This document shows, one piece after another, positions 32,292 through 40,645 of a stretch of DNA of 64,000 nt. The stretch's first letter is position 1; the number at the start of each line of letters is the position of its first letter. Origin of the DNA: Microbispora bryophytorum (GTDB lineage: Bacteria > Actinomycetota > Actinomycetes > Streptosporangiales > Streptosporangiaceae); NCBI RefSeq assembly GCF_006874465.1, contig NZ_VIRL01000014.1, forward strand, positions 169,409 to 233,408. Reading direction: 5' to 3'. Below the pieces are notes generated by a model. It did no database searches. It was not told where the DNA came from and was given only the letters and a program-made list of their open reading frames with translations. The translations under genes and the position numbers were made by a program.

Positions 32292-32690
32292 TCAGCGGGC
32301 GGACGTGGTCTTCGGGGCGTTCAGCCGCTGACGCCGGAGCTGCTCGGCGAACTCCCTGGCCATCGCGAGCTGCTCGCGCAGTTTGTCGGCGCGTTCCGCG
32401 ACCGCCCTCTCGAACAGCTGCAGCCGGGCGAGCAGGCCGGGTTCGTCGTCGTCGCGGGCGAGTCGGTCCGTGATCTCCAGCAGGTCGCGCATCTCCTCCA
32501 GCGTGAACCCCAGCGGCTTCATCCGCCTGATCAGTGCCAGGCGCTGCACGTCCTGCTCGCTGTAGAGCCGGAAACCCCCCTGCGTGCGGGCGGGCACGAT
32601 CAGGCCGACCTCTTCGTAATGGCGGATGGTGCGCAGGGACAGCCCGAGCCGCTCGGCGACCTCGCCGATCTGGGCCAGACCTTCAGGCAT
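32292..32690 (-). CDS. MerR-family transcriptional regulator
   Basis: A 132-residue MerR-type regulator. The winged helix is at the start (AQIGEVAERLGLSLRTIRHYEEVGLIVPARTQGGFRLYSEQDVQRL), followed by a coiled-coil dimerisation helix rich in Arg, Glu and Leu (DDDEPGLLARLQLFERAVAERADKLREQLAMAREFAEQLRRQ). There is no metal-binding cysteine pattern. ATG at 32690 has AAGGTGA 7 bases upstream. Its targets are unknown. Confidence 0.9.
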   Translation of the reverse strand: MPEGLAQIGEVAERLGLSLRTIRHYEEVGLIVPARTQGGFRLYSEQDVQRLALIRRMKPLGFTLEEMRDLLEITDRLARDDDEPGLLARLQLFERAVAERADKLREQLAMAREFAEQLRRQRLNAPKTTSAR

Positions 32691-33069
32691 CGCTCCGCTC
32701 ACCTTTCCTACCGCCGTGGTCACCGCCCCCATGCGGGTACCGCCGCCACCCACGGCCTACCCTCACGTACGGGTGGGGTTTCGCGGGACGGCTCCCTGGA
32801 ACTCTTCGGCGAATACACCTGTCGTCCAGGAGCCCGGCTGGAGGGGAGCACAAGCATAAGGCCCCTGACCCGCCCCGGTGGAAGCCGGCGGCGGCGCCGC
32901 TCCCACCGCGACGGCGCGCCCGGCGAGGGGGAAGGCCAGGCGGGCCGTGCGGTGGCGTCGCCTGCGACGGACGAGCACGCGGCGAAGCGGAGTTCCATCA
33001 CAAGCGGGGCAGACCCTACTCTCACGGCAGGTTATAGGGCAATGACCGCCCGGCGGCCGGCGCTCGCGA
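32691..33069. other. Intergenic region with no gene seen
   Basis: About 380 GC-rich bases between the MerR gene and a small gene on the same strand. Open frames are artefacts of the high GC and lack starts with ribosome binding sites. Confidence 0.5.
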
Positions 33070-33297
33070 TCAGTAGGTGCTGGGCTCCGGATCCTCGACG
33101 CTCCACATCACCGTGCCGTCCGGCCGGACGCACCGTCGGCGGACCCGGGTGACCAGTTGCGTCGGCAGTTGGAGCGCCGCCACCCAGGACCCGTTCCTGC
33201 TCCGTTCGAAACAGATGTTGTCGCCGTTGACGACGACGCGGTCGGCGGTGAGGGTGCGCTGAAACCCGCTGTACATCATGACGCGGTAGACGGACAT
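33070..33297 (-). CDS. Small hypothetical protein
   Basis: A 75-residue protein of unknown family. Its start MSVYRVMMYSGFQRTL is preceded by GGAGAGGAGGACG, a very good ribosome binding site. The sequence suggests a small beta-rich domain (ADRVVVNGDNICFERSRNGSWVAALQLPT). There is no signal peptide or membrane segment. A strong perfect palindrome lies 194 bases upstream. Confidence 0.7.
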   Translation of the reverse strand: MSVYRVMMYSGFQRTLTADRVVVNGDNICFERSRNGSWVAALQLPTQLVTRVRRRCVRPDGTVMWSVEDPEPSTY

Positions 33298-33490
33298 CGT
33301 CCTCCTCTCCACGTGCGGTCTCTCGTGTGGCCGGACCCGCCGCTGAGGAGGCTCCCGCGCGGGCGGGCCCCGGTGGGCGGCGGGGCCGCCCGGACGCCTG
33401 GTCTTCCGGCGGTGACGACGCGGGGCGCGGGGACTGGACGTCGCGGGACGGCAGCGCGTCGGCCGGGAGAACCACGTGACCAGCCCTCAC

Positions 33491-33512
33491 CCTACTCTGA
33501 CGTCAGAGTAGG
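33491..33512. promoter_or_regulatory. Perfect 22-bp palindrome, TetR-type operator candidate
   Basis: The half-site CCTACTCTGAC is followed directly by its exact complement. The size and perfect symmetry suit a TetR-family dimer of dimers. It lies 194 bases upstream of the small gene at 33297 and about 250 bases from the membrane protein gene, so which promoter it serves is unclear. Confidence 0.7.
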
Positions 33513-33625
33513 CGAACCCCGAGGGCGGAGGGGCACAGGGCGGGCGGAGGGGCACAGGGCGGACGGCACACGCCCCCGGCGTTCTCTTCGCGCCAAGCCG
33601 GATCACCGGCCATCACACGTGAGCG

Positions 33626-33679
33626 GGGCCCGCGCGGGACGTGACGGGCGGTCTGTCCGCCGCCGTCCCGCGCGGGCCC
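33626..33679 (-). terminator. Long GC-rich inverted repeat, probable terminator
   Basis: Arms GGGCCCGCGCGGGACG and CGTCCCGCGCGGGCCC are perfectly complementary over 16 bp with a 22-base loop that itself can form a short GGCGG/CCGCC stem. It lies 85 bases downstream of the membrane protein gene on the minus strand. There is no T-run, as is common in actinomycetes. Confidence 0.7.
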
Positions 33680-33763
33680 TGTAGCGCACTCTCCCTCTCT
33701 CGCTTACCCCCGGGATCGGGTGTCATGCGCGGTTCTTGCCCACCGGTTGCCGCGGTCGCCCGG

Positions 33764-34180
33764 TCAGCTCGTCAGCAGGCCGATGCCGAGGGTCAGCACG
33801 CCCGCCGCCAGGCAGAGCGCGCCCAGCCAGAGCAGCATGATCAGACGGTTCGGCCGGGTCACGTCCCGTCCGATGGACGACAGGAAGAACCCGGCGGACA
33901 TCAGCACGGCGGCGGCCGGCACGCCGAGCCGGGCGATCCACAGGGTGGCGCCGCCGAGGCCGGTGGCGTCGACGAAGAGGAGGCACACCAGCCCCAGGGT
34001 GACCAGCACCCCCGCGTGCGCGTGGCCGGCACGGGCGAACGTCTGCTGGAAGGGCGTCATCGGCACCGCGCCGCGGACGATCCGGGTGAGGAACCACCCG
34101 CCGAACTCGATGGTCACGATGGTCAGCAGGACGACGCCGGCGATCACCTGGGTCGGCTGGCTGAGCTGCAGGGGGGTCAT
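33764..34180 (-). CDS. Small membrane protein, four predicted membrane segments
   Basis: A 138-residue membrane protein with four hydrophobic segments, at about residues 11-32, 55-73, 76-100 and 112-135. Conserved-looking polar sites include FARAGHAHAGVL between segments 1 and 2 (two histidines) and GRDVTRPNRL. The ATG has CAGGAGATCCC upstream. It lies 57 bases after a TetR gene on the same strand and may be its target. The family is not recognised. Confidence 0.75.
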   Translation of the reverse strand: MTPLQLSQPTQVIAGVVLLTIVTIEFGGWFLTRIVRGAVPMTPFQQTFARAGHAHAGVLVTLGLVCLLFVDATGLGGATLWIARLGVPAAAVLMSAGFFLSSIGRDVTRPNRLIMLLWLGALCLAAGVLTLGIGLLTS

Positions 34181-34221
34181 GGGATCTCCTGTCCGAACGT
34201 GATGGGGCGTACGGGGACGGC

Positions 34222-34235
34222 GGGGGGGGGGGGGG
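34222..34235. repeat. Homopolymer run of 14 G (C on the coding strand)
   Basis: Fourteen consecutive G between the TetR gene stop (2 bases away) and the membrane protein start. Such tracts vary in length by slipped-strand pairing and are also a common sequencing error site. Confidence 0.95.
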
Positions 34236-34237
34236 CG

Positions 34238-34969
34238 TCAGCGGCCGGTGTCCAGGGCGGTCTCGGGAAGGCCGAGTGCCCGCGCGAGCTCGGCCAGCTC
34301 CGCCTCGAACAGATCGCCCTTCTCGTCGCCGACGACTCGCGGAAGGCCGAGCGACTCCAGGCAGACCATTCCGTAGAGCCGCATCCAGCAGCGGGTGAAG
34401 GCGGCCGCGGCGGCCGTGGAGGGCATTGAGACCTCCAGGATCCGGACGAGCCGCTCGGCGAGCGGCTCGATCCGGGGCGCGCGAGGCCAGGGAGCGGGGG
34501 AGGCGCTGCCGTAGTCCCGCCAGGCTCCGGCGAAGATCTCTCCGAACAGCCTGCCCACCTGGCGGCGCGCGCGGCCGACCGCCTGGTTCTCCTCCTCCGG
34601 CGGGGACACGACCAGGGAGAGGTGGAACTCCCGGGGGTGCTCGACCCCCCAGCGCCGCAGCGCCCTGCTCGCGACCACGAGTCTGCCCGCCGTGTCCGCC
34701 TCGTCCACCTCGTCGGTCCTGGCGGCGATGAACTCGGTGAGCTCGTCCAGGATCGCCACGATGACCGCGTCGAGGAGGGCGCGGTGGCCGTCGAAGTAGC
34801 GGTAGACCCCGGGCGGGGTCATCCCCATCTCCCGAGCGACCGCCCGGATCGTCAGTGCTTCCGCGCCCTGGGTCGTCAGGATCTCGCGGCTCACCGCGAT
34901 CAGCTCGCGCAGCGTGGCGTCGCGCACCCTCTGGCGTCGTGAAGGACCGGTCGTCGAGGACCCCTCCAT
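34238..34969 (-). CDS. TetR-family regulator with WHG-type C-terminal domain
   Basis: A 243-residue regulator. The TetR DNA-binding region is at about residues 18-62 (LRELIAVSREILTTQGAEALTIRAVAREMGMTPPGVYRYFDGH). The C-terminal part has ALRRWGVEHPREFHLSLV, typical of the WHG-type TetR ligand domain. ATG 34969 is used, with GGGAG 8 bases upstream; an ATG 30 bases earlier has no site. It is transcribed toward the small four-segment membrane protein gene, its most likely target. Confidence 0.9.
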   Translation of the reverse strand: MEGSSTTGPSRRQRVRDATLRELIAVSREILTTQGAEALTIRAVAREMGMTPPGVYRYFDGHRALLDAVIVAILDELTEFIAARTDEVDEADTAGRLVVASRALRRWGVEHPREFHLSLVVSPPEEENQAVGRARRQVGRLFGEIFAGAWRDYGSASPAPWPRAPRIEPLAERLVRILEVSMPSTAAAAAFTRCWMRLYGMVCLESLGLPRVVGDEKGDLFEAELAELARALGLPETALDTGR

Positions 34970-35095
34970 CGGCCTGTCTCCCTTCTTGTGTTTACGCATG
35001 TTAACTCTAGCATCTTGCAGTAGCTGACGCGTTTATGCGACGCTGACGTTATCAACGTTCGCGGCAAATCGCCCGCCCGGCCCCTGGAGGCTCCC

Positions 35096-35590
35096 TTGAC
35101 CACCGACTCCGGCACAGCGCTGCGCTCCAGACCCCCCGCCCCGGCAACCGCGCCCCTGGCCGGCGCCGCCGAGCGCGACCGTGCCGTCGAAGTGCTCGGC
35201 GACGCCTTCGGCGCCGGCTACCTGACCAAGGGGGAGTTCGACGAGCGTCTCGACGTCGCCACGCGAGCGCGGCACCGCACCGAGCTCGACGTCCTCCTCG
35301 CCGACCTGCCGGCCGAGCTGCGTACGTCGAGGGACCGGGCGCGGCGCCGGGCCCGCAAGGCCAGGGCGGCCAGGCTCGGCGTGCGCATCCACGCCGGCGT
35401 CTATGCCGGCACATCGCTTCTCATGGTGGCCGTCTGGCTCGCCGTCGGACGGGCCGCGGACGTCTGGTATCCGTGGCCGATCTGGCCCGTCCTGGGCTGG
35501 GGCATCGGAGTGCTCGGCCACGCCGTGCCCGTGACCCTGGCGGTCCGCGCCCGCGAACGCCGGGGGAAGACATTCAATTCAATCGCTTGA
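35096..35590 (+). CDS. DUF1707 (SHOCT-like) and two-segment membrane protein
   Basis: A 164-residue protein. The N-terminal DUF1707 domain is at about residues 25-80: AERDRAVEVLGDAFGAGYLTKGEFDERLDVATRARHRTELDVLLADLP. After a basic stretch, two membrane segments follow (AGVYAGTSLLMVAVWLAVG and WPIWPVLGWGIGVLGHAVPV). Proteins of this type are abundant in actinomycetes and of unknown function. The start is TTG at 35096, well supported by GGAGG five bases upstream. It diverges from the WHG-type TetR gene. Confidence 0.87.
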   Translation: MTTDSGTALRSRPPAPATAPLAGAAERDRAVEVLGDAFGAGYLTKGEFDERLDVATRARHRTELDVLLADLPAELRTSRDRARRRARKARAARLGVRIHAGVYAGTSLLMVAVWLAVGRAADVWYPWPIWPVLGWGIGVLGHAVPVTLAVRARERRGKTFNSIA

Positions 35591-35613
35591 CTTACCGCAC
35601 CGATTCCGATGCG

Positions 35614-36264
35614 GTGGTGAGGGTGACGGAAAGGTTACGGGCCGAACGGGTCAGCGTGACCCGCGAGCGGATTCTGTCGGCGGCGGAGCGGCTGTTCGCC
35701 GAGCACGGCGTGTTCGCCGTGTCCAACCGGCAGGTCAGCGAGGCCGCGGGGCAGGGCAACAACGCCGCGGTCGGCTACCACTTCGGCACCAAGGCGGATC
35801 TCGTACGCGCGATCACCCGCAGGCACGCCGAGCCGGTCGATCGGATACGCGACCGGATGCTGGCCGACGTCGGCGACTCCGCCGACGTACGCGACTGGGT
35901 GGCCTGCCTGGTCCGCCCGGTCACCGAGCATCTGGCCGCGCAGGGCAACCCGACCTGGTATGCCCGCTTCCTCGCCCAACTGGTGACCGATCCCGCGCTG
36001 CGTGCGATCGTCGCCGAGGAGACGCACGCCTCGCTGCGACGGGCGGCGGACGGGTTAATCCGCTGCCTGCCCGAGCTGCCCGCCGAGGTCCGGGCGGAGC
36101 GCGGCGAGATGACGCGGCAACTGATCACGCACGTGTGCGCCGAACGCGAGCGTGCTCTCGCGGAAGGCGCCTCCACGTCCAGATCCAGCTGGCACGGCAC
36201 TGCCACCGGGCTGATCGACGCGCTCGTCGGACTGTGGCTCGCGCCCGTTTCCCGGGATCGGTGA
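35614..36264 (+). CDS. TetR-family transcriptional regulator
   Basis: A 216-residue regulator with the TetR helix-turn-helix at about residues 14-60 (RERILSAAERLFAEHGVFAVSNRQVSEAAGQGNNAAVGYHFGTKADLV). Its C-terminal ligand domain contains TWYARFLAQLVTDPALR. Three GTG codons (35614, 35617, 35623) are all possible starts; 35614 is given. It converges with the flippase-like membrane protein gene, stops 3 bases apart. The word TGACTTAC occurs just upstream of this start and again upstream of the convergent gene, suggesting one operator used at both promoters. Confidence 0.88.
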   Translation: MVRVTERLRAERVSVTRERILSAAERLFAEHGVFAVSNRQVSEAAGQGNNAAVGYHFGTKADLVRAITRRHAEPVDRIRDRMLADVGDSADVRDWVACLVRPVTEHLAAQGNPTWYARFLAQLVTDPALRAIVAEETHASLRRAADGLIRCLPELPAEVRAERGEMTRQLITHVCAERERALAEGASTSRSSWHGTATGLIDALVGLWLAPVSRDR

Positions 36265-36267
36265 GTG

Positions 36268-37278
36268 TCACCTCGCCGGACGCACGCCCGCCTCGTCCTC
36301 GTGGTGGCCGACGAGGCCGAGCAGCCACCGTCCGGGCGCGGCCAGCCGGGCCCGGACCCCGTCGTGGAGCAGCAGCCAAGCGACCCAGCCGACGGCGAGC
36401 ACGGCCCAGTACGAGATCAGCCGGTAGAGCGCGACGACGGCCACCGCCATGCTGCCGGTGACGCCCGCTCCGACGAACGTGGCGGCCATGCCGAGCTCGG
36501 TGACGCCGAGCCCGCCGGGGATGACCGCGACCGTCGCGGCGACCTTGCCCGCCACGTAGCCGAGCAGCACGGTGTGCGGCCCCAGCGCGACCCCCGCCGC
36601 CGCGCATACCGCGGCCAGGCAGGCCACGTCCATAAGCCAGTTGGCCAGCGCAAGAACAGCGAGGACCAGGCGGTCGCCGCCGGCGGGCCTGAGCGCGTCC
36701 CTGGCGGCGAGGATCCGTGGGGAGGCGCAGGAACGGTGCCCGCCGGGCCGCCGGCGCAGCCGCACCACCGCGACGGCGGCCGCCGCGACGGCGCCCAGCG
36801 CGATCAGCGCCGGGCCCCGGGTCGCGTCGCCGCCCAGCAGCGCGACCAGCCCCAGCACGGCGAAAGTGGCGGTCGAGTACACGGCACTGAGCACGAGCGT
36901 CGCCACCGACAGTGGTTTGGACGCACCGAGCCGGCCGAGCTCACGGATGGTGAAGGCGGCCGAGAGCACCGGCCCGGCGGGCAGGGAGCTGGACACGGCG
37001 TTGCGCGCGTACGTGACGGCCACGGAGCGCGGCCGGGTGAGCCTGACGCCGCCGCTCCTGAGCAGGCGGCGCAGCAGCCCCGCGAAGAGCCTCATCGAGA
37101 GGCCCTCGGCGACCACGGCGACGGCCAGCCAGCCCGGGTTCACGCCTCGAACCGACGCCCAGACCGCGTGCGGGTCGGGAATCCTGTCCCTGAGGGCGAA
37201 CAGTGCGACTCCGGCCACGCCGACGACGGCGGCGCCTCTGAGCCGGCGCGCTGCGTGGGCGACGGAGGCAGGGGACAT
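36268..37278 (-). CDS. Lysylphosphatidylglycerol synthase-type membrane protein (flippase-like, UPF0104/YbhN family)
   Basis: A 336-residue integral membrane protein of the YbhN/AglD/MprF transmembrane family, related to the lipid flippase part of MprF. It has 6-8 hydrophobic segments and the family features SVAVTYARNAVSSSLPAGPVLSAAF near residue 90 and AVIPGGLGVTELGMAATFVGAG near the C-terminus. There is no synthase domain, so a role in lipid or lipid-linked substrate movement is the best guess. A convergent TetR gene lies 3 bases away. Confidence 0.85.
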   Translation of the reverse strand: MSPASVAHAARRLRGAAVVGVAGVALFALRDRIPDPHAVWASVRGVNPGWLAVAVVAEGLSMRLFAGLLRRLLRSGGVRLTRPRSVAVTYARNAVSSSLPAGPVLSAAFTIRELGRLGASKPLSVATLVLSAVYSTATFAVLGLVALLGGDATRGPALIALGAVAAAAVAVVRLRRRPGGHRSCASPRILAARDALRPAGGDRLVLAVLALANWLMDVACLAAVCAAAGVALGPHTVLLGYVAGKVAATVAVIPGGLGVTELGMAATFVGAGVTGSMAVAVVALYRLISYWAVLAVGWVAWLLLHDGVRARLAAPGRWLLGLVGHHEDEAGVRPAR

Positions 37279-37425
37279 GCGCGGGTTCTCCGTTGCGCGA
37301 TCGGGGTGGTGCGCGCCTAAATCAAGCGACTGACTTACGTTAGCATCGCGGTTTTCCCCGCTCAGGAGCGGATCCGGTCTTCGTGCTCCCGCTGCCGCAG
37401 CCGAGGTGGCGGGTGAGAACGGTGA

Positions 37426-38787
37426 TCACGCCCGCTCCTTCTCCGCGGCGACGCGCTCGGCGTAGTAGCGCGCGGAGCGCTTCGGCGTCCTGCGGAGCGT
37501 GTCGTAGTCGACCCGGACGATGCCGAACCTGCGGTCGTAGCCGAATGCCCACTCGAAGTTGTCGAGCAGCGACCAGGCGAAGTAGCCGCGGACGTTCGCG
37601 CCGCGCGCGCGGGCCTCCAGCGTCGCGTCGATGTGCGCCCGCAGATACTCCGCCCGCTCGACGTCGTCCACGTAACCGTTCTCGTCGGGCACGTCGGCGT
37701 ACGCGGCGCCGTTCTCGGTGATGTACCAGGCCGGACCGGGATACTCCCGTTCGAGGCGGAGCAGCAGATCCGTCAGCGCGGCGGGGGTGACCTCCCAGTC
37801 CATCGCGGTGCGCGGGACGTCGCGGCGCAGAGCCACCGGCGACGGCCAGCCGTTCTGACCCACCGGCCCGGCCTGTACGGCCTGCGAGGAGTAGTAGTTG
37901 ACACCGAGCACGTCCAGCGGCTGCGCGATCAGCGCGAGGTCGCCGTCCCTGACCGGGAGCGGGCATCCCAGCTCGTCGAGCTTGTCCGCGATGTCGGCCG
38001 GATACTCACCCCGCAGCAGCGGGTCGAGGTACAGCCGGTTGTCGAACCCGTCCGCCCAGCGGGCGGCGGCGACGTCGGCCGGGGAGTCACTCGCGGGGAT
38101 CTTGGGCGCGAGGTTGAGCGTGATGCCCACCTCCAGCCGGTCGGAGCGGCCGCTCGCCTCCGCCCTGTCGCGGATCGCCCGGGTCGCCAGCCCGTGTCCC
38201 AGCAGCAGGTGGTGGACGGCGGTCATCCCCGCGCGGGCGTCCTGGCGCCCCGGGGCGTGCTGGCCGGTCATATAGCCGAGGAAGGCCGAGCACCACGGCT
38301 CGTTCAGGGTCGTCCACTGGTCCACCCGGTCGCCCAGCGCGTCGTAGGCGATGGCCGCGTAGTCGGCGAAACGGTACGCGGTGTCGCGGCTCGGCCAGCC
38401 CCCCGCGTCCTCCAGGGCCTGGGGGAGATCCCAGTGATAGAGCGTCACCCACGGGCGGATGCCCTTGGCCAGCAACTCGTCGACGAGACGGTCGTAGAAG
38501 GCGATCCCCGCGGGGTTGCCCCCGCCGGTTCCGTCCGGCTGCACCCGGGGCCAGGCGAGGGAGAAGCGGTACACGTCCATCCCGAGTTCGGCCATGATCG
38601 CCACGTCCTCGGGCATGCGGTGGTAGTGATCGCACGCGACGGCTCCGGTGTCGCCGTCCGTCACCGTGCCAGGAGTCGCGCAGAAGGTGTCCCAGATGGA
38701 CGGGGTGCGCCCGTCCTCGGCCACGGCGCCCTCGATCTGGTACGACGAGGTCGCCGTGCCCCACAGGAAGTTCGCATGCTGCGTCAT
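37426..38787 (-). CDS. Beta-glucosidase, glycoside hydrolase family 1
   Basis: A 453-residue GH1 enzyme of standard length with no signal peptide, acting on imported cellobiose or other beta-glucosides. The N-terminal GH1 signature FLWGTATSSYQIEGA is present. The acid/base is E163 in TTLNEPWC and the nucleophile E358 in WYITENGAAY. The aglycone/sugar site WSLLDNFEWAFGYDRRFGIV is complete. The ATG at 38787 has AGGAAATCTGACC upstream. No CebR box is visible in its promoter region. It stands alone, divergent from the WxL-like triad. Confidence 0.95.
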   Translation of the reverse strand: MTQHANFLWGTATSSYQIEGAVAEDGRTPSIWDTFCATPGTVTDGDTGAVACDHYHRMPEDVAIMAELGMDVYRFSLAWPRVQPDGTGGGNPAGIAFYDRLVDELLAKGIRPWVTLYHWDLPQALEDAGGWPSRDTAYRFADYAAIAYDALGDRVDQWTTLNEPWCSAFLGYMTGQHAPGRQDARAGMTAVHHLLLGHGLATRAIRDRAEASGRSDRLEVGITLNLAPKIPASDSPADVAAARWADGFDNRLYLDPLLRGEYPADIADKLDELGCPLPVRDGDLALIAQPLDVLGVNYYSSQAVQAGPVGQNGWPSPVALRRDVPRTAMDWEVTPAALTDLLLRLEREYPGPAWYITENGAAYADVPDENGYVDDVERAEYLRAHIDATLEARARGANVRGYFAWSLLDNFEWAFGYDRRFGIVRVDYDTLRRTPKRSARYYAERVAAEKERA

Positions 38788-39084
38788 CGGTCAGATTTCC
38801 TTCACGAAGGTAGTTATCAGGTCCCGGCCAGGCAGTGTGTCAGAACATCGAGCTCGGCGGACCGGCGCCTGACCTTCGAGCCGTCGATCACCCACACCGT
38901 CTCGCCGGAGGGACGTCGACGGCGTCCGGGCGCGTTCAAGCTTCGGTCGCGATGGGGTCGGTGACCCGTATCCATGGGTGCGTCCTGCCCGGCGGAAACG
39001 CCCTCCGCTTTCTATCGTGTCCCCTGAAGTGATCTCTGGTGCTGCCGCCCATGCTCTGGGCGTTGACATATTCGGGGGACGAGC

Positions 39085-39603
39085 ATGCGACTCAGGCCGC
39101 TCGCGTTGGTTTCGGGAATCGCGCTCGGGTTGGCGGTGCTGACCGGTCCGGCCGCCACGGCCGCGGACACGACGGTGACCTTCACGGTCACCTCGGGTGC
39201 GTTGACGATCACGGCGCCCGCCGGTCCGGTGAGTCTGGGCAGTGCCCAAGCGGGCGGCACGGTCAGCGGGCCGATCGGCACGATCACGGTGACCGACGCC
39301 CGAGGCGGTGTGCCCACCTCGGACTGGACGGCGCGGGTGTCGTCCTCGGCCTTCGTGGGTCCGAGTGACACGGTCCCGGCCTCCGCGGCGACCTACACGC
39401 CGGGTCCCGGCTCGTTGGTCGTCGGCAACGGGACGCTGACGCCCGGCCCGGGCGGGACCCTGGACGTGCAGCGGGTCGCGATGACCTACACCGGCGGCAC
39501 GGGCAACAGCCAGGCGGCCTGGCAACCGACCGTCTCCGTGAACATCCCGCTGGCGGCCGGTCTCGGCACCTACACCGGCACGGTGACGCACTCTGTTGCC
39601 TGA
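39085..39603 (+). CDS. Secreted WxL-like domain protein 1
   Basis: A 172-residue protein with a Sec signal peptide (PLALVSGIALGLAVLTGPAATA, about residues 5-26) followed by one beta-rich domain. It shows two Trp-containing strands typical of WxL-like domains, DWTARVSSSAF and AWQPTVSVNIPLAAGLGTYTGTVTHSVA. In Firmicutes, WxL domains bind peptidoglycan and work with DUF916 partners on the cell surface. ATG has GGGGGACGAGC before it. A DUF916-like gene overlaps its stop. Confidence 0.75.
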   Translation: MRLRPLALVSGIALGLAVLTGPAATAADTTVTFTVTSGALTITAPAGPVSLGSAQAGGTVSGPIGTITVTDARGGVPTSDWTARVSSSAFVGPSDTVPASAATYTPGPGSLVVGNGTLTPGPGGTLDVQRVAMTYTGGTGNSQAAWQPTVSVNIPLAAGLGTYTGTVTHSVA

Positions 39604-40645
39604 TCGACTCATCGGCTGGGTCGCGGGCGTCCTGCTCGCCGTTCCGGGTGCGGGCACGGCAGGCGCGGCGCTCGCGGCCGTCCCGGGCCCCTCCGCCGTG
39701 GCCGCCGCGGCGGCCACGGATCGGGGGGACCCCGGGCAGGGGCTGGGCATCCGGCTGGTCGACGCACCCGTCGCCCGCCGCGCCGACCCCCGCGCGCTCA
39801 AAGGCGTGGTCGATCACCTCGATCCCGGCACCACCATCAAGCGGCGGATCGAGGTGTCCAACACCAGCGGCCACCGGATGCGCGTCTCGCTGTATCCGGC
39901 GGCGGCCGACATCCGCGGCCACGCGTTCGTCTTCGCCCCCGACCGGACCCCGAACGAACTGACGACCTGGACCAGCATCGCGCCCGCGGAGATCGACCTG
40001 GCCCCCGGGCAGGCACGCCGGGCCTGGTTCACCACCCGCGTGCCGTCCGCCGCGTGGAAGGGCGAGCGGTACGGGGTGATCTGGGCGCAGACCACCGCGG
40101 AGCCGGACGAGGCGCACAACATCGGCCTGGCCAGCCGGGTCGGCATCCGGATGTACCTCGACATCGGCCCGGGCGGCGAGCCGCCGTCCGACATGAGCAT
40201 CGACCGTCTCACTCCGGAGCGGGACGCCACCGGCCGCCCGGTCCTGGCCGCTCAGGTGCACAACACCGGCGGCCGGGCCCTGGACCTGTCCGGCTCGCTG
40301 TCGCTGTCCGACGGGCCGGGCGGGCTGCGCGCCGGACCCTACCCGGCGCAGCTGGGCGTCGCGCTGCGCCCGGGCGAGACCGGGCGGCTGGCCGTCGTCA
40401 TGGACGCACGGCTGCCTGAGGGCCCCTGGAAGGTGGACATGGTCGTGCAGAGCGGCCTGATCAAACGCGAGGTCTCCGCGACCCTCGTCTTCCCCAAGGC
40501 CGGTATCGGCCGGCCCGCCACCCCGTCCGGCGCGTCGCGGCTGATCCTCCCCTCGATCGTCGTCGCACTGGGTCTCGTGGCCGCCGGTGTCCTGACCTGG
40601 CGCCGCCGCAGGGCCGGATCCCATCCCGAACCCCGAAGGGCATAA
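39596..40645 (+). CDS. DUF916-like WxL-interacting membrane protein
   Basis: A 349-residue protein with an N-terminal signal sequence (LIGWVAGVLLAVPGAGTAGAALAA), an extracellular beta-sandwich region and a C-terminal membrane anchor (LILPSIVVALGLVAAGVLTW, about residues 312-331) followed by basic residues. The DUF916-type segments are TTIKRRIEVSNTSGHRMRVSLYPAAAD and DLAPGQARRAWFTTRVPSAAWKGERYGVIW. The start is TTG at 39596, overlapping the first WxL gene by 8 bases. Such proteins assemble with WxL partners at the cell surface. Confidence 0.75.
   Translation: MPDRLIGWVAGVLLAVPGAGTAGAALAAVPGPSAVAAAAATDRGDPGQGLGIRLVDAPVARRADPRALKGVVDHLDPGTTIKRRIEVSNTSGHRMRVSLYPAAADIRGHAFVFAPDRTPNELTTWTSIAPAEIDLAPGQARRAWFTTRVPSAAWKGERYGVIWAQTTAEPDEAHNIGLASRVGIRMYLDIGPGGEPPSDMSIDRLTPERDATGRPVLAAQVHNTGGRALDLSGSLSLSDGPGGLRAGPYPAQLGVALRPGETGRLAVVMDARLPEGPWKVDMVVQSGLIKREVSATLVFPKAGIGRPATPSGASRLILPSIVVALGLVAAGVLTWRRRRAGSHPEPRRA

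Larger units (their letters stand above)
33298..33763. other. Intergenic region with a palindrome and a long hairpin
   Basis: About 465 bases with no supported gene. It contains a 22-bp perfect palindrome at 33491 and a 16-bp-stem inverted repeat at 33626 (both listed separately). The rest is GC-rich sequence without features. Confidence 0.55.

Noticed and set aside
36572..37333. 253-codon plus-strand open frame
   Set aside because: It is antisense to the flippase-like membrane protein and lacks coding features of its own.
39063..39068. TTGACA as a -35 box for the WxL operon
   Set aside because: It is only 17-22 bases before the ATG and a -10 element would fall inside the coding region.
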